From: Corynebacterium pseudogenitalium
GTDB lineage: Bacteria; Actinomycetota; Actinomycetes; Mycobacteriales; Mycobacteriaceae
DNA: 64,000 bases
NCBI RefSeq assembly: GCF_024453815.1
Contig: NZ_CP072934.1
Coordinates: 558,001 to 622,000 of the forward strand
Direction of reading: 5' to 3'
Shown here: in pieces, positions 12,013-19,591 of the stretch
Position numbering within the stretch: position 1 is the first letter of the stretch
Layout of the letters: every line of letters begins with the position of its first letter
Notes under the pieces: generated by a model
What the model was told of the DNA's origin: nothing
Databases searched by the model: none
Seen by the model: only the letters and a program-made list of their open reading frames with translations
Made by a program: the position numbers and the translations under genes

Positions 12013-12085
12013 TTCGCTAGGTTGAGCTAGAGCAGGTTCGACGGGTCTGATCTCAGCACCACTTCGGGGTGCACCCCGTGTCACA
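12013..12085 (-). promoter_or_regulatory. TPP riboswitch (THI element)
   Basis: On the minus strand the leader contains CACGGGGTGC (about 12071-12080), GCTGAGATCAGACCC (about 12043-12057) and GTCGAACCTGCTCTAG (about 12026-12041). These are the conserved pyrimidine-sensing core and the pyrophosphate-sensing arm of TPP aptamers. It ends about 15 nt before thiD-tenA, placing the SD GAAGGG next to the aptamer, so TPP probably blocks translation initiation. A termination mechanism is less likely because no terminator lies between aptamer and start. Confidence 0.95.
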
Positions 12086-12097
12086 TTGGTGACACTA
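12078..12097 (-). promoter_or_regulatory. Candidate promoter -10 with superposed palindrome
   Basis: TAGTGT (12092-12097 on the minus strand) is placed to start transcription at about 12085, just before the TPP aptamer. A perfect inverted repeat, GTGTCAC-ATTG-GTGACAC (12078-12095), spans this box and the predicted start. It could be an operator giving the operon a second, protein-based control, or simply part of leader structure. Confidence 0.45.
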
Positions 12098-12282
12098 GCA
12101 CAGCGCGAATCCTGCCCTGCGCACGATCGCAGCGGCAAAAACCAGACCTATATTAGGCGTATGGATTGGGCTGCCGGTTCTCTTTTGAGCTGAAAGTGGA
12201 ATGCTTCTCACAATCGCTTGTTTGTGCAGCGTGTGGGTGTTTATTGTGGGTGGCATGATACTCGTAGACGCATTAATCGCCG

Positions 12283-12363
12283 GCGAAGTACCAGTCCGAC
12301 ATGGCGGCTGAAGTTGAGCGTAAGGACGCCGCGCTGCGTGAGCGTCTGCTCGGCGAGGAGTGA
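12283..12363 (+). pseudogene. Remnant copy of the purE 3' end
   Basis: Eighty-one bases match the end of purE (from 4981): the first ~57 differ at only three positions. The remnant still reads in frame as [20 protein letters not shown] and onward to a TGA stop at 12361. No start, SD or upstream purE sequence is present. It lies in the same orientation as purE and 7.3 kb from it, so the two copies bracket the thiamin segment. The remaining sequence at 12100-12282 holds nothing I can identify. Confidence 0.85.
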
Positions 12364-12364
12364 T

Positions 12365-12574
12365 TTAGTCTTCGCCTGCGCGCCACTGGCGCCACCGGCG
12401 AATCAGCCACCACAGTGCTGCGACGAAGGCGGCAAGAACGAGGCCCGGCCAGATTGATGGCTCGGGCTTTGTGATGTTGATGGCGGCCTGTACGAAGGCG
12501 AGCAGGGTGAAGAACCCTACGAACCCAATGATTGTTTGCCAGAGCAGATCCTGGCGCTGTGAGGGCCGTTGCAC
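12365..12574 (-). CDS. Small two-helix membrane protein, unknown function
   Basis: The product has 69 residues with two hydrophobic segments (about 13-33 and 42-59) and a basic, Trp/Arg-rich end, IRRWRQWRAGED. I do not recognise a family. Its stop abuts the purE remnant, as expected if this gene once converged with an intact purE here. It is likely coexpressed with the gene just upstream (3-nt gap). Confidence 0.55.
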   Translation of the reverse strand: MQRPSQRQDLLWQTIIGFVGFFTLLAFVQAAINITKPEPSIWPGLVLAAFVAALWWLIRRWRQWRAGED

Positions 12575-12577
12575 TCG

Positions 12578-12892
12578 TTAGAGGCGGGGGCCGAAGTTCA
12601 GGCCCATGTGCGGGGCAGCGAAGTATAGCCACCCGGCCATCAGGGCCCCGAGTACTGCCAAGAGCCCAACCACAACTCCGGCGACCTCAAGCGCGTTTGC
12701 TTCTTCCTTGGTCACACCACCGTTTGCGGTGGTGTTGGTGGTGACGTTGGTGGTCACTGTCGTGCCGTTGTTATCGGCGTTGGTGTGCACCGTTGCGGTG
12801 GTTTCGGCGTGTGCCGTGCCAGTCATGCCGCTCAGTACCAGGGAGGATGCGAGTGCGGTTGCCGTCGCGATTCGGAGTGTGGTGTGGTGCAT
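12578..12892 (-). CDS. Small exported protein with C-terminal membrane helix
   Basis: The product has 104 residues. The signal peptide MHHTTLRIATATALASSLVL...GTAHA is followed by a Thr/Asn-rich stretch (NVTTNTTANGG, about 45-60) and a membrane segment VAGVVVGLLAVLGALMAGWL (about 70-90). The function is unknown. SD AGAAAGAG lies 7 nt before ATG 12892. It is probably an envelope-exposed small protein paired with its 69-residue neighbour. Confidence 0.62.
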   Translation of the reverse strand: MHHTTLRIATATALASSLVLSGMTGTAHAETTATVHTNADNNGTTVTTNVTTNTTANGGVTKEEANALEVAGVVVGLLAVLGALMAGWLYFAAPHMGLNFGPRL

Positions 12893-12962
12893 AGCTGCTC
12901 TTTCTAGGGGCGGGAAGTAATAAAGTGAATACAGCTTAATCTAGACATAAGAAAAAGTTAAG

Positions 12963-13784
12963 TCAGCCCTTCACGCCGCCGGCTGTGAGACCAGACACAA
13001 TACGGCGCTGGAATACCAGCACCATGATGATCAGCGGAATCGTCACCAGCGAGCCCGCCGCCATAATCGCAGCGTACGGGTACTCGAAGGCGCTCGGCCC
13101 CGAGAATCGTGCAATTGCGACGGTGACAGGTTCAGTCGCCGTGGACGACAGCTGGCGCGCCAACATAAATTCATTCCAGGTGGTGATAAACGCCAGGATG
13201 GCCGTCGTGAAGATGGCCGGTGCCGCCAACGGCAGCAAGATGAGGCGAAATGCCTGGCCACGGGAGGCGCCGTCGACACGCGCTGCTTCCTCGAGCTCCC
13301 AAGGAAGTTGCTGGAAGAACGACACCAGCGTGTAGATAGTCAGGGGGAGGGCGAATGAGATGTTCGGGATGATCATGGCACGGTATGTGCCGATCCACCC
13401 GAGGTCACCGAACAGCTGGAACAGGGGAGTGACAAGCGCAATGCCAGGGAACATCGAGGCCGCCAAAATGATGCCCGTGATGAATCCCTTGCCGCGGAAG
13501 TCCAGGCGAGCAAGCGCGTAGGCGGTGAACACGCCCACGGCGACCGCCAACGCCGTTGTCGCCAGCGAAATAATCAGCGAGTTGAAAATCGCCCCGAGGA
13601 AGTCATTGCCGGCGTCCGTGGCCAGTGCGTCCCGGTAGTTCTCGAGGGTGACGTGCGTGGGCCACGGCGTGGTATCGAACGTGAAGCGTTTGTCCCGCAG
13701 CGCCGTGATCACCATCCAATAAAACGGGGCGAGCCCCCAGAACATGATGAAGATGATGCCTGCGTAGTGGCCGAGTCGTTTCAT
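12963..13784 (-). CDS. tusG: Carbohydrate ABC transporter permease, MalG/SugB type (likely trehalose importer)
   Basis: The product has 273 residues and six predicted membrane helices. The EAA loop that contacts the ATPase, EEAARVDGASRGQAFRLILLP, lies at about residue 170. The final segment, QRRIVSGLTAGGVKG, is typical of MalG-type subunits. The start overlaps the upstream permease stop (ATGA). The order binding protein - MalF-type - MalG-type, and the location between purE and the LCP/wbbL block, match the corynebacterial trehalose uptake system. Substrate is inferred from synteny only. Confidence 0.85.
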   Translation of the reverse strand: MKRLGHYAGIIFIMFWGLAPFYWMVITALRDKRFTFDTTPWPTHVTLENYRDALATDAGNDFLGAIFNSLIISLATTALAVAVGVFTAYALARLDFRGKGFITGIILAASMFPGIALVTPLFQLFGDLGWIGTYRAMIIPNISFALPLTIYTLVSFFQQLPWELEEAARVDGASRGQAFRLILLPLAAPAIFTTAILAFITTWNEFMLARQLSSTATEPVTVAIARFSGPSAFEYPYAAIMAAGSLVTIPLIIMVLVFQRRIVSGLTAGGVKG

Positions 13785-14797
13785 CGCGCTGTCGCCTCCT
13801 TCTTCGACTCTTGCTTCTCCTGCTTGCGCTTCGCGCGCCGGGCTTCACGCCGTTCGTTCGCGCCACCAACGTTCGCTCCGAGGAACCGCACCATGACGAA
13901 CGCAACCGCGAAGATTAGCAGGAAGATGAGAGTGGACAGCGCCGAGGCCGAGTTGAAGTTGCCCTGACGCATGTCCTCAACCACCAGTTGCGAAATTGTC
14001 GCGGTAGGGGAGTTTGAGGAGCCCGAAATCATGATGACCGGCAGGTCGTACATGCGCAGCGCGTCGAGCGTACGGAAGAGCACCGCCACCATGAGCGCTG
14101 GCCGCACCAACGGCAGGGTGATGCTGGTGAAGGTCTGCCATGCGGAGGCGCCGTCGACACGCGCGGCCTCGTAGACGTCCTTCGGAATCATCTGCAGGCC
14201 TGCGAGGATGAGCAGCGCCATAAACGGCGTGGTCTTCCACACGTCGGCGATGATCACCGCAAAGCGTGCCGCCCACGGGTCAGTTGTCCACGCCACGCTC
14301 GCGCCCAGCAGCGAGTTCACGATACCGCTCGGTGCGAACATGAACTGCCACAACTTCGCGGTCACCGCGGTTGGGATCGCCCAAGGGATGAGCACGGCCG
14401 CGCGGATCAGACCGCGGGCGCGCGACGGCCGGTTCATGATGATGGCCATCCCGATACCGAGCACTGTCTCCAAGGCGACGGTGACCACGGTGAAGAAGAG
14501 GGTCACCGACACTGCTGGCCAGAAGTCGGTCGCAAGCACGCCAGGAGGGCAGGCACCCACCACGCCCGACGGCGTCATACAGCGGTTCGACAGCCAGTAC
14601 AAGTAATTATCGACGCCAGCAAAGCCACCATCGACGAACACTCCGGTAGAGGCGTCGAGGTGCCGGTTGGACTGGAATGAAAGCCATATTGCGCGGACGA
14701 TCGGGTAGCCGATCACCACCGCCAACACCAGCAAGGCGGGCGCGACGAGCGCTGCCGCCTTCGTGGTATCGCGAGGCTTGGATGGAGATGTGCTCAT
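13781..14797 (-). CDS. tusF: Carbohydrate ABC transporter permease, MalF/SugA type (likely trehalose importer)
   Basis: About 338 residues. An N-terminal helix (AALVAPALLVLAVVIGYPIV) is followed by a periplasmic-side loop and five further helices. The EAA loop, YEAARVDGASAWQTFTSITL, sits at about residue 215. The C terminus is very basic (RREARRAKRKQEKQE). ATG 14797 has AAAGG 7 nt upstream; an in-frame TTG at 14812 is an alternative but precedes the SD. A strong hairpin separates it from the binding-protein gene. Confidence 0.85.
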   Translation of the reverse strand: MSTSPSKPRDTTKAAALVAPALLVLAVVIGYPIVRAIWLSFQSNRHLDASTGVFVDGGFAGVDNYLYWLSNRCMTPSGVVGACPPGVLATDFWPAVSVTLFFTVVTVALETVLGIGMAIIMNRPSRARGLIRAAVLIPWAIPTAVTAKLWQFMFAPSGIVNSLLGASVAWTTDPWAARFAVIIADVWKTTPFMALLILAGLQMIPKDVYEAARVDGASAWQTFTSITLPLVRPALMVAVLFRTLDALRMYDLPVIMISGSSNSPTATISQLVVEDMRQGNFNSASALSTLIFLLIFAVAFVMVRFLGANVGGANERREARRAKRKQEKQESKKEATAR

Positions 14798-14844
14798 CGC
14801 GGGCCTTTGCAAAGTAGACGGGAAGATGGAGATATACGAACTAT

Positions 14845-14877
14845 AACGCCCGCCCGAACACAGTCCGGGCGGGCGTT
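14845..14877 (-). terminator. Intercistronic 12-bp stem-loop between binding protein and permease genes
   Basis: AACGCCCGCCCG (14845-14856) and CGGGCGGGCGTT (14866-14877) pair perfectly around a 9-nt loop. On the minus strand the stem is followed by ATAGTT, not a strong U-run, so partial termination or 3'-end mRNA protection is likely. This would keep binding-protein expression above that of the permeases, as in malE-malF type operons. Confidence 0.8.
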
Positions 14878-14898
14878 CTGCTCATACGACGTATCGTA

Positions 14899-16155
14899 TT
14901 AGGAAGCCTGCTTGATAGCAGCTGCCATGTCGGCGGTGGCGTCATCGACGCTCTTACCGGCGGTCAGTGCTGCGTAGGCGTTGTCCTGGATAGCCTTCGA
15001 GATCGCAGGGTAGAACGGGGAAACCGGGCGAGGCTGCGCGTTCTCCAGCGAAACCTTCAGTGCTGGCAGGTATGGGTGCTTTGCAACCAGCTCGGCGTCG
15101 TCGTAGATCGATGCGAGCACTGGTGGGAAGGATGCTTCAGCGAACGAGAGCTGGTTCTCTTCGTTGATGATGAACTCGATGAAGTCCTTCGCGGTCTGCT
15201 TGTGCTTGGAGTTGACGTTGATGCCGTTGTTGTAGCCACCGAGGGTGGAAACACCCACGCCGTCCTTGCCAACCAGCGGCTGGACCTCAAAGTTCACGCC
15301 AGCTTCCTGGGCGTTGGTGTACATGTACGGCCAGTTGATCGCCAGAGCGGTGTTGCCTTCGGTGAACGCGAGGTTGGTTTCCTCCTCGGTTGCTGCCGTG
15401 GAGCTCTTGGCGATGACGCCGTCGTTGTATGCGTCAACGAGTGCTTGCAGTCCGGCCTTTGCGGCGTCGGACTCGACGGTTGGCTCGCCGGCGTCGTCAA
15501 GGACGCTGCCGCCCCAGCCGTTGATGAAGCCGAGCGTGTTTACGGTCAGGCCCTCGTACTGCTTGAGCTGGGTGGTCAGGCAGTCTCCCTCGACCTCCTT
15601 GCAGGCGGCGATGACGTCTTCGAAGGTGTCAGGCGCGCTTGGGACCTTGTCGACGTTGCGGAACAACAGCTGGCCGTTCGTGTTCTGCGGCAGGGCGTAG
15701 AGCTTGCCGCCGTAGGTCGCGGAGTCGACGGTGGACTGCAGCAAGCCGGAGGTGTCGATGGCGTAATCGCCCTCGAGTGGCTCGAGCCACTGGTTCGCTG
15801 CGAAGTCGGCCGTCCACACAACGTCGAGGGCCATCACGTCGTAGTCGGCGTTACCCGCCTGGAGGGACTGCACGAGCGTATCGCGCTGGTCGTCGGCCTC
15901 GCCGGCGAGCTCAGAGAGGGTGACCTGCTCATCTGGGTGAGCCTCGTTCCACTTCTCGATGATCGGCTTGAGCTTGTCCGTGTCATTGCGGCCCATGGCG
16001 AACGTGATCGGGCCGCGCTCCGCGCCGCCCTCGGAAGCGGAGGTGCCGGAGTCCTTGTTGGTGTCCGCTGCCTCGTTGTCAGAAGAGCAACCGGTCAGAG
16101 CTGCGCCAGCGAGCGCAATTGCACAGAGGGTTGCACCAGTCGTACGGAGTTTCAT
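14899..16155 (-). CDS. tusE: Carbohydrate ABC transporter substrate-binding lipoprotein (LpqY/TusE-like)
   Basis: The product has 418 residues. A lipoprotein signal ends in GAALTGC (Cys23), followed by an acidic linker and a family 1 solute-binding domain: PITFAMGRND, YDVMALDVVWTADFAANQWLEPL, YALPQNTNGQLLFRN, and YNNGINVNSKHKQTAKDFIEFI. It delivers sugar, probably trehalose released during mycolate transfer, to the two permeases. SD AAAGGCGG precedes ATG 16155. No ATPase gene follows or precedes in this locus. Confidence 0.88.
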   Translation of the reverse strand: MKLRTTGATLCAIALAGAALTGCSSDNEAADTNKDSGTSASEGGAERGPITFAMGRNDTDKLKPIIEKWNEAHPDEQVTLSELAGEADDQRDTLVQSLQAGNADYDVMALDVVWTADFAANQWLEPLEGDYAIDTSGLLQSTVDSATYGGKLYALPQNTNGQLLFRNVDKVPSAPDTFEDVIAACKEVEGDCLTTQLKQYEGLTVNTLGFINGWGGSVLDDAGEPTVESDAAKAGLQALVDAYNDGVIAKSSTAATEEETNLAFTEGNTALAINWPYMYTNAQEAGVNFEVQPLVGKDGVGVSTLGGYNNGINVNSKHKQTAKDFIEFIINEENQLSFAEASFPPVLASIYDDAELVAKHPYLPALKVSLENAQPRPVSPFYPAISKAIQDNAYAALTAGKSVDDATADMAAAIKQAS

Positions 16156-16278
16156 TCATCCGCCTTTCGTTGGGTCATGTGTGACTCGTGTGAATTCGGT
16201 GTCTTCAATCTAGTGAAAAACTGGACCCGGGCGCGCAGAAATCTGCCGAATTACCTACGAACGGGGGAGAAAACGGGG

Positions 16279-16959
16279 TTAAATGTCCGGTTGTATGTGG
16301 TTTACGTGTTCCGCCTGGGCGATGGCTGCGATCCTGTCTTTACCAGGTGTTTCCGTTCCGCCTGTCACCACGACGACCGAACCGCCCCCAGCCAGCGGGG
16401 CAAGCACGCGCTGTTCGAATTCGTCGGCGCTGTTCCAACCGGCAATCAGCACCCGTTCGGGGCAGGCGGGCTGCTCAGCCGCTTGAGACCACTGCGCGAT
16501 GTCTGCAGTCTGTCCAAAGTACTGGTCGCCGTAGCTGCGCACCGTCGGACTGAAGTCCACGGTTCCAAGCGGCAACGTGCCGCCTGATTCGACGACGCCG
16601 CGTCCGAAGGGGTCCCTTGAGACAACGACGCACTCGTCCGCATCAGCCCAGGTGTCGACGCGCTCCGCCACGGTAAACACGAGCGGGACATCGTCGCCTG
16701 TGCTCGCGAAGATCGGGCGACGCCCAATGTTGTAGGCGCCAAGCGCGATCACCGCAGCCTGCCAGGACACCGGAAGGTCGATCACAATGGGGTCAGAGCC
16801 CTCGAGCTCGAACTCCTCGTCCAGCAAGTTGCCCACTTTGCTTAGCCAGTTGTCCAGAGTCAGCGCAGAAAATTCCACGCGGCTGCCCTGTGACTCGTCG
16901 TAGACGGTCAGGCGTGGTGTGGCGGGGTCTTCCTGCAATAAGCGTGCCAGCATACTCAT
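16279..16959 (-). CDS. TIGR03089 family protein
   Basis: About 226 residues. It resembles the TIGR03089 group, actinobacterial proteins related to a fragment of AMP-binding enzymes and encoded beside LCP genes. Visible patterns are RLTVYDESQGSRVEFSALTLDNW near the start and LDEEFELEGSDPIVIDLPVSWQ. No adenylation motif (TSGTTGxPKG) is present, so it is not a functional ligase. ATG 16959 lies 8 nt after TATGCT with no SD, which selects it over the upstream TTG. Confidence 0.78.
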   Translation of the reverse strand: MSMLARLLQEDPATPRLTVYDESQGSRVEFSALTLDNWLSKVGNLLDEEFELEGSDPIVIDLPVSWQAAVIALGAYNIGRRPIFASTGDDVPLVFTVAERVDTWADADECVVVSRDPFGRGVVESGGTLPLGTVDFSPTVRSYGDQYFGQTADIAQWSQAAEQPACPERVLIAGWNSADEFEQRVLAPLAGGGSVVVVTGGTETPGKDRIAAIAQAEHVNHIQPDI

Positions 16960-16983
16960 GGCAGCCAAGCATAGGTGGCCAAG

Positions 16984-18546
16984 CTAGTTCACGCAGCGAG
17001 GCCCCTGGCCGCCAGCGTCGATCTCCGGGCCCAGACTCATGCCGCTGATATCGTCGCCAGGTGTGCCGACGGGCACATGCTGCTGGGCATCTTCCGGATC
17101 GACCTTCGCAGGCCCGTTGTAGTCTTCCGCGACAACCGCGATGATGCTGCCCGGTTCGAGAGCATTGTTCGCCGTGACTGGGACGCCGCCAAGCATCTCG
17201 GCGAGCTTGCGTGCGCGTGGGTCTTCGGGGTCGGCGGCGACCACCTGGGATTCCCAGTAGATTCCGTCCATTGCGTTGGATACATCGGAGACCGTAATGC
17301 CTGCGTCGGCCAACCACTCGCCGGTGGCGCGGGCTTGGCCTGGAACGGAGCCCGCGTTGAGGACGGAGACCTGCGCACCTGCAAAGTCTTCGGCCTGCTG
17401 GGGAGCTTGCTCCAGTTGGCTGTCCTCGGGGACCTGTTCCTTGGCTGCGGACTCCATAAAGCTGTGGACCTCGTTGATGTCCACGGTCACGATGGATTCG
17501 CCGAAGTCGCCGACACCGTTGACCGAGGTCACAGGGATGGTGGTGAAGGTGACGTTGCCGCCGGCCAGGCCGGACATCTGCTGGGCAAAACGCATCACGT
17601 CGAGGCTCTGGTCAAGAGTGACCGAGCGCTCCGCCGCGGTTGCCAAGTCGCGCAGTTTCGCTGGGCTTGTCAGCGTGCCTGCGGAGAGCACCTTCTGCAC
17701 CAACGACGCCATGTACGCCTGCTGGCGCACGATGCGGTCGAGGTCGCCGCGCGGCAGGTCGTGGCGCTGCCGCACGAAGGACAGCGCCTGAGCGCCGTCG
17801 AGCGTTTGCTGCCCGGCAGGGAAGTGCGCGCCGGAGAGTGGCTCGTCGACCGCGGCGTTGAGGCAGACGTCCACCCCGCCAACCGCGTCCGTAAGCAGGA
17901 CGAAGCCGAGCAGGCCAACCTGCGCGTAGTGGTCTACTTCCACGCCGGTGAGGTCATTGATGGCGTCGATAAGCCCGAGCTGGCCTGCGCGTGCAACCTC
18001 TTGCTCGAGTGCCGGGCCCTCCGGCTTGCCCGCGGCGATGAGCTCCTCGCGTTTGGCGGCGGCGTGCGCACCGTAGACACCATTGATCTTCATGTTTCCG
18101 TAGTCGTCGGTGTGTACGTACGTATCGCGCGGGATGGAAACTGCCGTGGCCCGCGAACCGTCGTCGGGCACACGGATAATCATGATGGTGTCCGTGTTGA
18201 TCTCACCGTCGGCGACACCCGCGTTGAGGTGCGCCAACTCGGACTCGCTTAACGGATTTCCTTGGGCGTCGGTGCGGGAGTCCGAACCGACCAGCAGGAT
18301 GTCCATCGCGCCGTCGAGCTGGTCCTTGTCGCTCTGCCCGCGTCCCGCGTTGATCCGCAGCTCAGAGGCACTGAGCTGATTGCTGACCCGGCCGACAGTG
18401 AAGTAGCCGACGGCCGACACTGTCAACGCAACGGCAGACAGCACCGCAAGGGTTGTCTTCACAACCGGGTGCCCCAACTGCGAGATGTCACGCATCTGCG
18501 ATGGGGCGGGCTGGATGTCGCGCGCAGGCCTCAAGGAGTCAGTCAC
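16984..18546 (-). CDS. lcpA: LytR-CpsA-Psr (LCP) cell-wall glycopolymer ligase
   Basis: About 520 residues. A single membrane anchor (TTLAVLSAVALTVSAVGYF, about 30-50) precedes the LCP domain with MDILLVGSDSRTD, TDTIMIIRVPDDG, VSIPRDTYV and the conserved arginines in SFVRQRHDLPRGDLDRIVRQ. A LytR_C domain follows (AQVSVLNAGSVPGQ, about 395-490). LCP enzymes attach arabinogalactan to peptidoglycan, in line with the adjacent rhamnosyltransferase gene. GTG 18546 follows a perfect TATAAT (18555-18560) by 8 nt with no SD. The alternative TTG lies inside that box and is unlikely. Confidence 0.93.
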   Translation of the reverse strand: MTDSLRPARDIQPAPSQMRDISQLGHPVVKTTLAVLSAVALTVSAVGYFTVGRVSNQLSASELRINAGRGQSDKDQLDGAMDILLVGSDSRTDAQGNPLSESELAHLNAGVADGEINTDTIMIIRVPDDGSRATAVSIPRDTYVHTDDYGNMKINGVYGAHAAAKREELIAAGKPEGPALEQEVARAGQLGLIDAINDLTGVEVDHYAQVGLLGFVLLTDAVGGVDVCLNAAVDEPLSGAHFPAGQQTLDGAQALSFVRQRHDLPRGDLDRIVRQQAYMASLVQKVLSAGTLTSPAKLRDLATAAERSVTLDQSLDVMRFAQQMSGLAGGNVTFTTIPVTSVNGVGDFGESIVTVDINEVHSFMESAAKEQVPEDSQLEQAPQQAEDFAGAQVSVLNAGSVPGQARATGEWLADAGITVSDVSNAMDGIYWESQVVAADPEDPRARKLAEMLGGVPVTANNALEPGSIIAVVAEDYNGPAKVDPEDAQQHVPVGTPGDDISGMSLGPEIDAGGQGPRCVN

Positions 18547-18554
18547 AGGGCGCA

Positions 18555-18560
18555 ATTATA
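18555..18560 (-). promoter_or_regulatory. -10 box of leaderless lcpA promoter
   Basis: A consensus TATAAT on the minus strand ends 8 nt before GTG 18546. It places the transcription start at or next to the start codon and rules out the in-frame TTG at 18555 as the translation start. Confidence 0.7.
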
Positions 18561-18693
18561 CAGGGTGCGAAAACAACAAAAGACACGTGCGTGGGCGAGT
18601 TCAAGATGCTTCTCACACTTTTGGATGGGTAAGCTGATTCGCATTGTGTACATGAAGGCTGGCCGAGAGGACCGATAGGAGGGGCAGGCAGCT

Positions 18694-19566
18694 ATGACAG
18701 CTCCACTCGCCGTGGTGGCGGTGACGTACTCGCCAGGCAAGCACTTGGCGCAGCTCATCGCTTCGCTTGACGACGCCACCGAGGGTCAAACACTGCTTAT
18801 CTGTGCAGATAACGGCTCTACCGACGGTGCCCCGGAGGCTGCCGCACGTGAACACGACAACGTCGAACTGCTGCGCACCCGCGGCAACATCGGGTACGGC
18901 GCTGCGATCAACGCCGCGGTCCGGGAGTTGCGGCCACGTCGCGAGCGGGGAGAGATCAACGGTGACTACTTCTTGATCTCCAACCCGGACGTGGTGTTCC
19001 AGCCGGGGAGCGTGGACACGCTGCGCGCCTGCATGGACGCGCTACCGGAGGCGGGCGCCGTAGGGCCGCGCATTGAGGACTGCGAGGGCAACCTGTACCC
19101 AAGTGCGCGAGAGGTGCCGGGCATCATTACCGGCGTGGGGCACGCCTTGTTATATGAGGTGTGGCCGTCCAACCCATTTTCTGCCTCGTACAAGGCGGAG
19201 CAACACATGGATCACCAGCGCAGTGCGGGCTGGCTCTCCGGGGCGTGCCTGCTCGTGCGGTGGGACGCCTTCGACGCCATTGGCGGGTTCGACGAGCGCT
19301 ACTTCATGTACCTCGAGGACGTTGACTTCGGAGACCGCCTGCGCCGCGCCGGATGGGAGAACGTGTACTGCCCTTCCTCGGTCATCGTGCATGACCAGGG
19401 CCATGTTGCTAGCAAGTTCCAGCGAGTCACGGTGCCGGCGCACCACACTTCCGCATATCGTTTCCAGTCTGACCGTCACCCGCACTGGTGGCAGGCCCCG
19501 CTGCGCGCGCTGCTGTGGGTCGGTTTGAAAGTGCGGGCGGCACTGTTTGTTTCGCGCAGTAAATAA
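18694..19566 (+). CDS. wbbL: Rhamnosyltransferase WbbL (GT2)
   Basis: The product has 290 residues. It is a family 2 glycosyltransferase that should add L-rhamnose to GlcNAc-PP-decaprenol to build the arabinogalactan linkage unit. Motifs are VVAVTYSPGKHL, ADNGSTDG, RGNIGYGAAIN, the DXD-like SNPDVVF, WLSGACLLVRWDAF and FDERYFMYLEDVDFGDRL. SD AGGAGGGG lies about 9 nt before ATG 18694. It is divergent from lcpA and upstream of the guanylyltransferase gene. Confidence 0.92.
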   Translation: MTAPLAVVAVTYSPGKHLAQLIASLDDATEGQTLLICADNGSTDGAPEAAAREHDNVELLRTRGNIGYGAAINAAVRELRPRRERGEINGDYFLISNPDVVFQPGSVDTLRACMDALPEAGAVGPRIEDCEGNLYPSAREVPGIITGVGHALLYEVWPSNPFSASYKAEQHMDHQRSAGWLSGACLLVRWDAFDAIGGFDERYFMYLEDVDFGDRLRRAGWENVYCPSSVIVHDQGHVASKFQRVTVPAHHTSAYRFQSDRHPHWWQAPLRALLWVGLKVRAALFVSRSK

Positions 19567-19591
19567 GAAGAACGCTTTGAAAGGATTCCAC

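Noticed and set aside
16177..16195. TGTGACTCGTGTGA upstream of the sugar-binding protein as a GlxR (CRP) site
   Set aside because: The half-sites are direct repeats, not the inverted TGTGA-N6-TCACA arrangement needed.
18767..18780. GCTTGACGACGCC recurring near 7790, 11650 and 18767 as a dispersed repeat
   Set aside because: Each copy lies in unrelated coding sequence and is explained by common GC-rich codons; no extended similarity.
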